Source: a virus
Strand: one strand, 5' to 3'
Length of the DNA: 64,000 nt
Virus record (IMG/VR): IMGVR_UViG_3300006750_000004
Span: 31,726-95,725 of that record
A model generated the notes under the pieces. It made no database searches and was not told the DNA's origin. It worked only from the letters and a program-made list of their open reading frames with translations. Positions 52,014 to 60,760 of this stretch are shown here, in pieces. The translations under genes were made by a program, and so were the position numbers. The first letter of the stretch is position 1. Each line of letters begins with the position of its first letter.

Positions 52014-52552
52014 TAGTCACTGGGAGTCCGGTCAGGACTTGCGTTGCCCGGATCCCAATCGACATTTGAGTCAGTGGGCCAGCCATCGACTTCTTCGATA
52101 TTGAAGTCCATCGGTTGTTCGGGCTTGCTGGCTTCGCGGATTTCGTTTAATGCTGGGTTGAATCCGAAATCCTTCTCTTGCCATTCTTTTTGTTCGGTCT
52201 TCAGCTCTTTGATAATGGCTGGGACGAAGTCGGTGGCTTTGGTGCGTTCGGCGGCTGGCACTGCTTGGGCCACCATTTGCTTTTCCATAGCGGTGCCGAA
52301 GGATGGATCGTCGACATACTTATAATTATGCACTGAGCGGAATGCTTGGCAAACGCTTTCTGCGTGTACTAGTTCGGCGGCCTTGACCTGGAACATATCG
52401 TCGATTTGGCCATGTAGATATTCATATCCACGTTCGGCCGCACCGGTTTCTTCGTGCTGCTTGTCGTGGATGACCAAACCTAGTTTGGCGTCCTGCTGGA
52501 GCATCGAATCGATGGCCTCCAGGACAAGCTTTTCATTCTTATTCAGTGCCAT
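52013..52552 (-). CDS. Hypothetical protein, 179 aa
   Basis: Helical, acidic protein beginning MALNKNEKLVLEAIDSML. No leader or acidic motif. Coupled to polyprotein H by a one-base overlap, so it may be part of the same late unit. Function unknown. Confidence 0.6.
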   Translation of the reverse strand: MALNKNEKLVLEAIDSMLQQDAKLGLVIHDKQHEETGAAERGYEYLHGQIDDMFQVKAAELVHAESVCQAFRSVHNYKYVDDPSFGTAMEKQMVAQAVPAAERTKATDFVPAIIKELKTEQKEWQEKDFGFNPALNEIREASKPEQPMDFNIEEVDGWPTDSNVDWDPGNASPDRTPSD

Positions 52553-52601
52553 TTTTATCCTCCGAGAAATCCATTGGTAATTTTGAACGAAGAGTGACTG
52601 T

Positions 52602-52910
52602 ATGGCGGAACAACAACAAACGAAAATTGGTAGGTTCGATCAGGTCAGGCTGATGACTACTAAAAATGTCGATTATTTATCTGCTCCATCTACCTCTGAA
52701 GCACAACCTGGTGGGATATGGTCGGTGGCTGCGATTGTGGCCGAAGATCATTTGTTGGTCGTGAAGAACAATGTTACGATCCGTATCCCCGCTGCTGACG
52801 TGTTAAAAATTGCTGGCTATACATTAGAAAAGATCACAAGTCGACTTGGGAGATTATCACGTGGCGAAAGAGAAGAAGAAGGTGGCCCCAAAGCCCAAGG
52901 ATCTCAATGA
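52602..52910 (+). CDS. Hypothetical protein, 102 aa
   Basis: Small beta-rich protein (IWSVAAIVAEDHLLVVKNNVTIRIPAAD) that may form an SH3/OB-like barrel. The last 50 bp overlap the UvsX start. Function unknown. Confidence 0.55.
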   Translation: MAEQQQTKIGRFDQVRLMTTKNVDYLSAPSTSEAQPGGIWSVAAIVAEDHLLVVKNNVTIRIPAADVLKIAGYTLEKITSRLGRLSRGEREEEGGPKAQGSQ

Positions 52911-54000
52911 GCTACGTGCCCAATGTGATAAGGAATATGGTGCTGGCACATTAATTATGGGTCAGGATGCTATTGTCGATGTGGAGGTCTGGCCTTCTGG
53001 TATTGCCCAATTGGATCGTGAGATTGGTGTTGGGGGTATTCCTCGCGGTAGGATTCTCGAGATCTTTGGGGTAGAGAGCTGTGGCAAGACTACTCTATGC
53101 CACCATCTTGCGGCAGCTTGTCAGCGGCATTATTTCGAGGACAAAGACCGGAGTGGTGTGGCCGCCTTCATTGACGTGGAACACGCGGTGGACCCGGATT
53201 GGGCACAATCATGTGGGGTGAATTGGGAGACTCTATTGTTCTCCCAGCCTAATAGTGGTGATGAGGCACTAAAGTTAGTCCAACGTGTTGCTGATAGTGG
53301 ATTGGTGGATCTAGTTATTCTCGATTCTGTTGCGGCCTTGACACCACAATGCGAAATCGATGGTGAAATTGGTGATGTCCAGATTGGTGCCTTGGCTCGC
53401 TTGATGAGTCAATCGATGCGGAAAATCCATGCCGCATCGGCGAAGAATAAGTGTACTATCATTTTCATCAATCAAATCCGCGAGAAGATTGGGGTTATGT
53501 TCGGGAATCCCGAAACTACTCCCGGCGGCAGGGCACTGAGACATTATACTTCTGCACGCATGGACTTGACGAAGGGTTCTAAGGTTAAGGATGATAATAA
53601 GGTTATCGGATTCAGCCCGAAGTGCAAATTCATCAAGACCAAGATTGGGCAGCCCTTCCGTGAGTTTGAGTTCAAGATTTATAGTGGTGACCCCGTATCT
53701 GGAATTGATACGATCGAGTCGTTAGTGAAAGTGGGGTTGGATTCTGGCATCTTGACCAAGAAGGGGCATTTTGTCAATTTTGGTAAGGAGACACTTGGCA
53801 ATGGGATGGCGAACGCCTACGATAAGTTGAGGTTAGATGTGGCACTCGCCGATGATCTCAGGAACCAAATCTACAATGGACTCTATGCGGAGATCGAGAA
53901 GAAGAAAGCGAAGGCCAGAGCTGCTGGTACCTTGATCTCGCAGTCCGAACATGATGCGGTAATTGAGAATATCTCGGAGGCACTAAACGATGGCGATTGA
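52861..54000 (+). CDS. uvsX: RecA/UvsX-family recombinase
   Basis: 379 aa from GTG 52861 with GGGAG upstream. Walker A EIFGVESCGKTTLC, then AAFIDVEHAVDPDWAQSCGV, Walker B VDLVILDSVAALTP, loop 2 region FINQIREKIGVMFGNPETTPGGRALRHY. Catalyses strand exchange for recombination-dependent replication and repair, with the SSB, the UvsY-like candidate and SbcCD in this window. It overlaps the next gene by 11 bp. Confidence 0.92.
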   Translation: MAKEKKKVAPKPKDLNELRAQCDKEYGAGTLIMGQDAIVDVEVWPSGIAQLDREIGVGGIPRGRILEIFGVESCGKTTLCHHLAAACQRHYFEDKDRSGVAAFIDVEHAVDPDWAQSCGVNWETLLFSQPNSGDEALKLVQRVADSGLVDLVILDSVAALTPQCEIDGEIGDVQIGALARLMSQSMRKIHAASAKNKCTIIFINQIREKIGVMFGNPETTPGGRALRHYTSARMDLTKGSKVKDDNKVIGFSPKCKFIKTKIGQPFREFEFKIYSGDPVSGIDTIESLVKVGLDSGILTKKGHFVNFGKETLGNGMANAYDKLRLDVALADDLRNQIYNGLYAEIEKKKAKARAAGTLISQSEHDAVIENISEALNDGD

Positions 54001-54328
54001 ATCACCACTCTATGATATTAATGAGGTAGTATACCTGAAGGAATCGGCTGCCCTCGGTTTCTTGGAAGCCGTTCGTGTCAGTGGTATTAGTCGTGCTAAT
54101 GGGACTTGGATATACTCTATTTCTGCTAAGGCTCCGCAACCTACTGCTGTATCGCACCATGGGGATCGCATTACTGCGGTAGCGGGCATGATCTTGTATT
54201 TCACAGAAAGCGATTTCGTGCCTTTGTGTGACGCCCTGTCTTTAGCTGAAGCTAATGCTGCCCGGCAGCTGGCTCAGATTCAGGCACAACGGGCGAGTAT
54301 TTGTATTGAGCCTACAGCGGGAACCTAA
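53990..54328 (+). CDS. Hypothetical protein, 112 aa
   Basis: Beta-strand-rich N-terminal half with a short Ala/Gln helix at the C-terminus (LAEANAARQLAQIQAQRA). Sits between UvsX and the helicase with overlaps at both ends, so a replication-accessory role is possible. No family recognised. Confidence 0.6.
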   Translation: MAIESPLYDINEVVYLKESAALGFLEAVRVSGISRANGTWIYSISAKAPQPTAVSHHGDRITAVAGMILYFTESDFVPLCDALSLAEANAARQLAQIQAQRASICIEPTAGT

Positions 54329-55668
54329 TGTCTACGTTATCGAAGCTCCAAGACTTGACTGAAGATTCAGATGAGATCAAACCTTTTGGGCCATATCAAG
54401 AAGAGGCGATAATATCACTGGCTCTCGATCATCCGGAGTTCTTTACTTCGGTTGGGAGATTTATGAAGCCAGAGATGTTTGGTAGTCTTGAATGCCGGTG
54501 GGTGATAGCAGAGATTCTCAATTCTTTTGAGAAACACAATGTTGTACCGCCACGCCCTTTGTTACGGGACAAGATGGTTGCCTCTCTGACCGAGGACGAT
54601 CCATGGCAGCGAATTTTGGAGCTGGTGGATCGTCCATCTGATCCCCGTGAGGTACCGATCATTAAGGATACCTTATTACGGTGGGCACAGGATAGGGCGT
54701 ATGGGTTGATTTATAGTGAAGAGGCACAGGAAGCTTATGCTAGAGGGGATTATGAAGAACTGGAATCTATAGTTGAGAGTGCTAATCGTATCGCTGATGT
54801 TGGGCAGCAGGCATTTTGGTTTCTAGATAATTACGAGATTTTGTTTGAGCCAGATGTTATTGACCATAAGACCACCGGATTTCCGAGTCTTGACCGTAAA
54901 CTGAATAATGGCGGTCCATCTACTAAAGAAGTGGTATGCTGGTTGGCGGCGACGAACGTTGGTAAGTCTATTGTCCTCTGCAATAATGCTATCTCGTCTT
55001 TAAAGGGTATTGGCAAGAATGGTAAACCGGGACAGGATGTCCTGTTGATTACTTTCGAACTGGATACGATCAAAACTGCGATGCGGTGTTTGGGTGCAGC
55101 TACTGATGTGCGTCTCGATGAGATACCTGAAAAACGTAATTATATCGAGCGTATTATCGCCCAAATGAAACAGACGTATAACAAGAGATTCGCTATCTTC
55201 GAATGGCCACCTGATGAATGTAGTGTGAGCCATGTTTATGCTCTATTAGATAATCTTCGGCGAACCGATGGGTTCAGGCCGGATGTAGTCATCTTAGACT
55301 ACATGGATTTGATGATGAGCCGTCACCCTGCTTTGAACAAGGATGACTACACACGGCAAAAACATGTCGCAAATGAGATTCGAGGTCTTGCGAAGAATGA
55401 GAATGTTTTAGTCTTCACCGCGACGCAAACTAACCGTAGTGGTGCGTCCGGTGAAGGTGTAGCTGATTTGACTAAGGCTGCGGAGAGTTTTGCCAAGCAA
55501 TTCTCATTGGATTATGTGGTTAGTCTTAATCAATCTGAATCACAACGACAGGCAACGCCTCTTCCAAGATTGAGCATGTTTATCGCCAAAAATCGTAATG
55601 GACCTAAGCATGAAACTGTGAACTGCACCATCAATTACAACAACATGCTTGTTAGAGAAGAAACATGA
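54328..55668 (+). CDS. DnaB/gp41-like replicative helicase
   Basis: 446 aa. Helical N-terminal domain (residues 1-150). RecA-like core with Walker A WLAATNVGKSIV (about residues 208-219), VLLITFELD, Walker B PDVVILDYMDLM, and the T-x-TQTNRSG motif. Coupled to the preceding gene (TAATG). A DnaG-like primase was not seen in this window. Confidence 0.85.
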   Translation: MSTLSKLQDLTEDSDEIKPFGPYQEEAIISLALDHPEFFTSVGRFMKPEMFGSLECRWVIAEILNSFEKHNVVPPRPLLRDKMVASLTEDDPWQRILELVDRPSDPREVPIIKDTLLRWAQDRAYGLIYSEEAQEAYARGDYEELESIVESANRIADVGQQAFWFLDNYEILFEPDVIDHKTTGFPSLDRKLNNGGPSTKEVVCWLAATNVGKSIVLCNNAISSLKGIGKNGKPGQDVLLITFELDTIKTAMRCLGAATDVRLDEIPEKRNYIERIIAQMKQTYNKRFAIFEWPPDECSVSHVYALLDNLRRTDGFRPDVVILDYMDLMMSRHPALNKDDYTRQKHVANEIRGLAKNENVLVFTATQTNRSGASGEGVADLTKAAESFAKQFSLDYVVSLNQSESQRQATPLPRLSMFIAKNRNGPKHETVNCTINYNNMLVREET

Positions 55669-55886
55669 AACTTAGAGTAATAGTGGACGTGGACGTGTCG
55701 CCAACATTGGCTGAAACCATCCAGCGGGGAGGATTCACCTTGTGTGCCGATGGGTCAGGCCAACAGGTCAAAGTTGGTGGTACCTCCCCAGCCGTCCCGA
55801 AGAGAAAGACAAAAGTATTGTTCGTCGAGAATCCGGAAACACCAATAACCCACTTCGCTGAGACTAAGGTCTCTGAGAGTAAATAG
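55665..55886 (+). CDS. Hypothetical protein, 73 aa
   Basis: Overlaps the helicase stop (ATGA). Begins MKLRVIVDVDVSPTLAETI; despite MKLR it lacks the I-x-E leader site. Small alpha/beta protein, unknown function. Confidence 0.55.
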   Translation: MKLRVIVDVDVSPTLAETIQRGGFTLCADGSGQQVKVGGTSPAVPKRKTKVLFVENPETPITHFAETKVSESK

Positions 55887-55919
55887 CAGGTCACTCAAAG
55901 AGATAAATGGAGACCAATT

Positions 55920-56360
55920 ATGGCGACACCAAAGAGCGAGAAGCTGCAGAAAGAGGAAAAAGCCGGGAGAAGTCCAGAAGTCCCGGAAGGATTGGCTACT
56001 GTTATGGCAGAGCAAGATGGCCCTATCCAAGTCCGCGAAGTTCAGTGTCTGAATGATTTCGTGGCTATCCTCCAATTTGAAGTGGATATGGGGAGTATTG
56101 TCGTACCAGACTCGGACTCTAAGTATAAGTTCGAAGGTTTGGTAGTGGGTGTAGGACCTGGTGTTTCTGATAATGCTGGTGGCCGGTTACCACCGCAATT
56201 ATCAGTAGGTGATGTGGTAATGTTCGGAAAGAACATCGTCGCCCAAATCGCCTCCGACAGCCCTCCCTACGCAGGACACAAAATCGTACTCGTTTCTGAA
56301 CGAAATGTTCTCTGCAAATTGCATAAGCAGTTGCCGTGGGAGCGTTATAAAGGTGACTGA
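55920..56360 (+). CDS. GroES-like co-chaperonin (gp31-like)
   Basis: 146 aa. A GroES-type barrel: LNDFVAILQ, GSIVVPDSDSKYKFEGLVVGVGPG (mobile-loop and strand region), LSVGDVVMFGKN, KIVLVSERNVLCKL. The N-terminal 35 residues are an extra charged extension. T4 gp31 replaces GroES for folding the large capsid protein; a similar role is likely. Confidence 0.75.
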   Translation: MATPKSEKLQKEEKAGRSPEVPEGLATVMAEQDGPIQVREVQCLNDFVAILQFEVDMGSIVVPDSDSKYKFEGLVVGVGPGVSDNAGGRLPPQLSVGDVVMFGKNIVAQIASDSPPYAGHKIVLVSERNVLCKLHKQLPWERYKGD

Positions 56361-56848
56361 TGGCGAACTACAATTACCACTGTTTTGACTGCGAGAAAGC
56401 CGCACGCGAACAATACGCTGACCATCTAGTGGTGAATAGCAATGGGGAATCCGAGTTTCCTATTGAGATTTACGAAGAATTGGTGCTGTTCGAGACCTCG
56501 CACGCGATGCAACCGACAGAAGAAGAATTGCATGAGGCAACCGAATGCCCTAGATGCCATGGCCACAACTGTGAAAAAAGTTTCTATGGTGCCCAGATTT
56601 ATGGGTATACAAAGGGGTATGGATGGCTTGATCGAGCTGGTGCCAAACGGGACATGAATAGGCATAAACTGGCTAACGATGATCCATATGCCCCATATCG
56701 GGTAGATGGGGAAGTTGATCATATCGATCAGCAATTGAAGAAAGAAGGTCAATACGACCCTAAGAGGAAGCATTATCTGACCACTCCGGGACCGCATTTG
56801 GGAAAAGAGATAGATAAAGCTACCTCGACTCCAGCTGAAGAAGAGTGA
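56360..56848 (+). CDS. Zinc-ribbon protein, 162 aa
   Basis: N-terminal CFDC and a later CPRCHGHNCEKSF give a split zinc ribbon similar to FmdB-like proteins. The C-terminus is charged. Overlaps both neighbours by one to four bases. Function unknown. Confidence 0.65.
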   Translation: MANYNYHCFDCEKAAREQYADHLVVNSNGESEFPIEIYEELVLFETSHAMQPTEEELHEATECPRCHGHNCEKSFYGAQIYGYTKGYGWLDRAGAKRDMNRHKLANDDPYAPYRVDGEVDHIDQQLKKEGQYDPKRKHYLTTPGPHLGKEIDKATSTPAEEE

Positions 56849-57432
56849 TGGATTATGATCAACTCCTCTCTGTAGTCACTCATCGTCGTGATATACCCAA
56901 ATTACTCACCGCTTTAGGTCTAGTTGGTTATGGTGCGGAAGTTGGTGTTAAACATGCCGACTACTCAACATATTTATTAGCCAAATCTGAGTTATCACTC
57001 CTGTACTCAGTAGACTTCTGGTGCCACCCCAGTAAGTCCGAGACAGAAAATATCAGCGACTATATCTCCGCTTCTCTCAAGTTGTTTCCATATCTTGGGC
57101 GGAGTGTAATTCTACGTCTAGACCACCAGACGGCAGCTGGTCTCATCCCAAATGGTTCCCTAGATTTTGTTTATTATGATATAGGTCATGATCGGGTAAG
57201 TGTCAAAGAGGGAATCGATACCTGGTGGCCAAAGGTGAAAAATGGCGGTTTATTTTGTGGTCATATATTCCATAAGGTAGTGCAAGAAAACGGGGTGATA
57301 ACAAGTACGATGGCACCGCGTGAAGCACTCAATGAATTCTTGTCGGAAGTCAGATTAGAGGCTCACTATACATCTGAGCTACCAGGTCGTGGGACGAATT
57401 CGTGGATAGTGAGAAAACCAATTGATTTCTGA
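56848..57432 (+). CDS. Class I methyltransferase-like protein
   Basis: 194 aa from ATG 56848. YGAEVGVKHADYSTYLL resembles the SAM-binding loop (ExGxxxG-like), then YSVDFW, LDFVYYDIGHD and GGLFCGHIF in the order of Methyltransf_24-type folds. Substrate unknown. TGATG overlap with the upstream gene. Confidence 0.55.
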   Translation: MDYDQLLSVVTHRRDIPKLLTALGLVGYGAEVGVKHADYSTYLLAKSELSLLYSVDFWCHPSKSETENISDYISASLKLFPYLGRSVILRLDHQTAAGLIPNGSLDFVYYDIGHDRVSVKEGIDTWWPKVKNGGLFCGHIFHKVVQENGVITSTMAPREALNEFLSEVRLEAHYTSELPGRGTNSWIVRKPIDF

Positions 57433-57470
57433 CACGGCCTTGTTTGCCTGTGTTGATAGGTGTCGAGGCT

Positions 57471-58784
57471 ATGATGAGCAATCTTTATGTTTACACATTA
57501 TTTGATCACGTTACTAGACTCCCCAGATGCACCGGAATTTTTGACGGTGGTCAAGTGGTTTTGGCAGAGTTGTATCGTGCTGGCGATCGTAAATCTATCG
57601 CCGATCTCTTTAAACAAACCAAGATTATTCGAAATTTAATCTTGTTGGCTAATACTCAGGGCCGCCCAGTTGTTTTATCTGACTTTAAAAGCCATATTCA
57701 GGCTTTTAATATACCACGGGACACTACTCATTATAACATTTATGATCTTCATCTTCCTGATGTTAGATCAACTGGGAAGAAGCAAAGTGATCATGCTTTG
57801 GTCCGTAAAATCTTGGCCAAAATGGTTGGAGCACCGACTCGGGAATATCAGCGTGTTATGGCCAATGCTGCTGTGGTCTACCAGGATTTAGAGGATAAGG
57901 GGCTGTTGGTTAACTACGGACTTGAAAAGCCGGTTTGGTCGCAGAAGACGTTTTCTGGACGCAGCAAGACTACTAAATTCAATATTCAGGGATACTCTAA
58001 TAATGATAAAATTCGATCTACAGCTATGCCGGATGATTCGATTTTGATTCATTTTGATTGGATTTGTGCTGATATTCGCGTGGCGTCATTACTATCCCAG
58101 GATGAGAACCTTCAGGTTGCTTTTGAATCGTCTGATCCATATATGGTTATGATGGAGGAGTTAAATAAGGGGGCGACGACTGATTTGTTGACTAGGGATG
58201 AATGTAAGACATATCTGCTGAAGTCGATTAACTCAATGGACTTTACTAGTGCCGCTCTCTCATCTGTCTACCCACAACTTGGTGATTGGATTGGGCGGTG
58301 TAAGCAGACTTTGTCGCGTGATAATGGGTATCTTGAGACATTGCTGAAACGTAGATTCCGTAGGGCTCAGGCAAAGAATGATTTGGCGGTCCTTAATGGG
58401 GTGATGCAAGGATCTGTTGCTCATGCTATGCAATTGTCGATCAGGCGGATTTGGGAAGTGATTCCGCAGTGTCTGATTACTGAAATCCATGACTCGTTAG
58501 TCATATCTGCCCATCCCACATCTCGTGGTATCAAGTCAGCGATAGATACTGTTTCCGAAATCATGTTGCACCCATTCAGGGGTGTGCTAAAAACTGATCC
58601 TGCGTTCCCGTTGAAGGTGAGTGTAGGTAAACGCTGGAAGAAATGGCACACGATGCGAGAGTATCGCGAGAGCGGAATTACCCATGTCCAACAAAAGAAA
58701 CAAGACGAAGGCTCGGCAGCAGACCAAGAAGAAATCTCTGGAGCGGAAGCGGAAGAAGAAAAAGCAGGCCGAGAAGAAACGTAG
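57471..58784 (+). CDS. Family A DNA polymerase relative, exonuclease domains absent
   Basis: 437 aa from ATG 57471 (GAGG upstream). Motif A: HFDWICADIRVASLLSQDENL (Asp196, cf. DYSQIELR). Motif B: KSINSMDFTS (Lys251 retained; the Arg and Tyr of E. coli RxxxK...FGxxYG absent). Then GYLETLLKRR...VMQGSVAHAMQLSIRRI and motif C TEIHDSLVIS (HDS for HDE). The substitutions make normal polymerase activity doubtful. The C-terminal acidic tail is encoded in a region that also encodes the basic N-terminus of the next gene. Confidence 0.8.
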   Translation: MMSNLYVYTLFDHVTRLPRCTGIFDGGQVVLAELYRAGDRKSIADLFKQTKIIRNLILLANTQGRPVVLSDFKSHIQAFNIPRDTTHYNIYDLHLPDVRSTGKKQSDHALVRKILAKMVGAPTREYQRVMANAAVVYQDLEDKGLLVNYGLEKPVWSQKTFSGRSKTTKFNIQGYSNNDKIRSTAMPDDSILIHFDWICADIRVASLLSQDENLQVAFESSDPYMVMMEELNKGATTDLLTRDECKTYLLKSINSMDFTSAALSSVYPQLGDWIGRCKQTLSRDNGYLETLLKRRFRRAQAKNDLAVLNGVMQGSVAHAMQLSIRRIWEVIPQCLITEIHDSLVISAHPTSRGIKSAIDTVSEIMLHPFRGVLKTDPAFPLKVSVGKRWKKWHTMREYRESGITHVQQKKQDEGSAADQEEISGAEAEEEKAGREET

Positions 58785-59013
58785 GAAGAATGTCAAGTCG
58801 ACTGACACGGTTCGTGCTGAAAATCTCATTTCGCAGCTCGAGCAGCAGAAGGTCCCTAGTTTCAATAGGGGTGCCTTCCAGGCGTCGCGGCCTCCAAGTA
58901 ATACCACATCAGGCACTGTAAAGAGTGCCGTATTAGATAACAAGCAACCAAGTGTAGGCTTCCAAAAGGGAGCGTGGGGACCACCACCGAATGAGCATAC
59001 CGAAGAGGGGTGA
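58684..59013 (+). CDS. Very basic small protein overlapping the polymerase gene
   Basis: 109 aa. The first 40 residues are almost continuous Lys/Arg (residues 2-40), then Ser/Gln-rich linkers. About 100 bp of its start overlap the end of the A-family polymerase gene in another frame, which there encodes a Glu-rich tail. Possibly DNA or RNA binding. No family recognised. Confidence 0.6.
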   Translation: MSNKRNKTKARQQTKKKSLERKRKKKKQAEKKRRKNVKSTDTVRAENLISQLEQQKVPSFNRGAFQASRPPSNTTSGTVKSAVLDNKQPSVGFQKGAWGPPPNEHTEEG

Positions 59014-59518
59014 AATCCCCAAATGGATGGACGAGAATCTGCCCGAAGAATTACTCGGGACTGGTTTGTTCGCATTCAAAGTGAATCTGCGGGTTAAAGA
59101 CCCCAACACCGGTTTACCACGTGTCATAGCCTTGGATATGTTACCCGATCTTATGTGCGATCGGGAAATGATCGAATTCCAAATGGAGGATATTCCGGCA
59201 GCTTATGCTTTTTGGTCCGCAGTTTATTCCGAACTACGGATGAACGTTTCTGTCTTGGAACGAGCTGTCAAAATCCGAAAGGGTCAAGCGGTGAAGGAAG
59301 TCCAAGAGAGTGCGAGAGAAGAGAATATCCGATTTACTGGGGATCAGGTTAAGATCGTTATGGAAGCCGACCCTGAACTTGGCAAATTGGATCAGGGACT
59401 TGCTAAAGTACAAATGCATACCGGCAAGGTCTATCATATGATGGAAGCCCTGAAGATGAAGGCAGAATTAGCTCGGTCACTACTCGCGACCAAGCGACAA
59501 GAGTATGACAAAAGTTGA
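58991..59518 (+). CDS. UvsY-like recombination mediator candidate
   Basis: 175 aa. The helical C-terminal half (AYAFWSAVYSELRMNVSVLERAV...QVKIVMEADPELGKLDQGLAKVQ) follows the arrangement of T4 UvsY, the mediator that loads UvsX on SSB-coated DNA. It lies directly before the gp32-like SSB. Similarity is at motif level only; a different small DNA-binding protein is possible. Confidence 0.45.
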   Translation: MSIPKRGEIPKWMDENLPEELLGTGLFAFKVNLRVKDPNTGLPRVIALDMLPDLMCDREMIEFQMEDIPAAYAFWSAVYSELRMNVSVLERAVKIRKGQAVKEVQESAREENIRFTGDQVKIVMEADPELGKLDQGLAKVQMHTGKVYHMMEALKMKAELARSLLATKRQEYDKS

Positions 59519-59538
59519 TGCTAATACTATTGACCACA

Positions 59539-59561
59539 GCGGGGGTTGGCCCCGCGTTTTT
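59539..59561 (+). terminator. Intrinsic terminator
   Basis: GCGGGG (59539-59544) pairs with CCCCGC (59550-59555) around a 5-nt loop, followed by GTTTTTC. Lies after the 175-aa gene and before the SSB gene. Confidence 0.7.
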
Positions 59562-59597
59562 CATTTCGATGTTAAGGTAACCTCAGGAGTTTGACAA

Positions 59598-60704
59598 ATG
59601 GCTTATGACGTAGAAGCAATCCGCAAAAAGCTCAAGCAATCCCAAGCCGGAAAATACACTGATCCGGATGAATTCAAACCGGCAAAGGCAAAAGACGGCA
59701 CCACCGCTATCAGGTACCGATTTTTCATACTGCCACCTCTCCAACTGGGCTTCAAGCTCAAGAGCGGGGAAGTGTTGAAGGATATGGAACAGTTTTACAT
59801 TCAGCATGCCAACCATTGGGTCAATGATCGACCACACCCCTGCCCACGAGTCTGGAGCAGCGAGGAATGTCCAGTGTGCAAATTCGGCTTCGACATGCTT
59901 AAGGAGGAGAAGGACGAAGATAAGCGACGTGCTATTATCAAGCAATGGATGCCGACGACCTATCAGGCCGTCAACATCTACTTTCCACATTGGAAGCATA
60001 ACCCGGAAGACCTTCGCGGCAAAGTCAAGTGGTACAACGCCCCTAAGACGTTGTTCGATCACTGGACCGCCACCCTGATGAAGGACGACGCCGGGGATCC
60101 AGAAGAACCGGAAGCACATGGTGTGTTCTTCGATGAGTCTGCTGCTTACCTTTATCAGCTTGAAGTCCTCAAGCAAGGAAAGCAGAATAGTTATCGCACC
60201 AGTCACTTTCTCGCTAATGGCGGCATTGGCCAGCCAATGGTGAAGGACGAGGATGGATCGTTGAACGAGAAGGGTGTCGCCACTCTACTCCGTCTCCGCC
60301 ATAACCTCTGGGATAAACTGGAAGAGCCTGATATGGCGAAGATCAAGAAGCTCTATAGCGTCATGGTCGAAGGTGATGACGACGACGATGACGGTGGTGG
60401 TGGCTTCGATTCCGACGAAACCAAGTCGGAGACAAAGCCCACGAAGACGAAGACGAAGACTAAGACGGAGTATAAGAAGCCGCCAAAGGACGATGACGAA
60501 GATGTTGTCGACCACATTGACCCAGGCCCGGCAGACGATGCCCCAGATCCGGGTCCGTCCGACGAATCATCTTCACTTGCCGACGAGGCACCGATTGACG
60601 ACACTGACTCTGACTCGCCGGAGCCGGTAGCTGCCACCGCTGATAGTGGGGAAGAATCGAATGAGATCTCCGCACTGCTTAGTCAATTAGAAGATGATGA
60701 CTAA
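59598..60704 (+). CDS. gp32-like single-stranded DNA-binding protein
   Basis: 368 aa. OB-fold core with a His/Cys zinc site (HPCPRVWSSEECPVC, about residues 75-90) and basic/aromatic strands. After residue 260 it turns into a Lys/Thr linker (KPTKTKTKTKTEYKK) and a long Asp/Glu-rich tail ending LSQLEDDD, the partner-binding tail type of gp32. Preceded by AGGAG and flanked by two terminators, so it is probably a highly expressed single-gene unit. Confidence 0.85.
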   Translation: MAYDVEAIRKKLKQSQAGKYTDPDEFKPAKAKDGTTAIRYRFFILPPLQLGFKLKSGEVLKDMEQFYIQHANHWVNDRPHPCPRVWSSEECPVCKFGFDMLKEEKDEDKRRAIIKQWMPTTYQAVNIYFPHWKHNPEDLRGKVKWYNAPKTLFDHWTATLMKDDAGDPEEPEAHGVFFDESAAYLYQLEVLKQGKQNSYRTSHFLANGGIGQPMVKDEDGSLNEKGVATLLRLRHNLWDKLEEPDMAKIKKLYSVMVEGDDDDDDGGGGFDSDETKSETKPTKTKTKTKTEYKKPPKDDDEDVVDHIDPGPADDAPDPGPSDESSSLADEAPIDDTDSDSPEPVAATADSGEESNEISALLSQLEDDD

Positions 60705-60714
60705 AGTCATGCTA

Positions 60715-60750
60715 GTCACAGGCGGCCTTCGGGCCGCCTGTGACCTTTTT
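60715..60750 (+). terminator. Strong intrinsic terminator after the SSB gene
   Basis: A perfect 13-bp stem (60715-60727 with 60732-60744) capped by a TTCG tetraloop, followed by CTTTTT. The tetraloop makes it very stable. It ends the SSB unit just before the exonuclease gene. Confidence 0.9.
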
Positions 60751-60760
60751 GGGTATAGGT

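Noticed and set aside
55665-55886. MKLR start as another capsid-targeting leader
   Set aside because: The sequence continues VIVDVDV with no I-x-E site and the gene lies on the plus strand in the replication operon.
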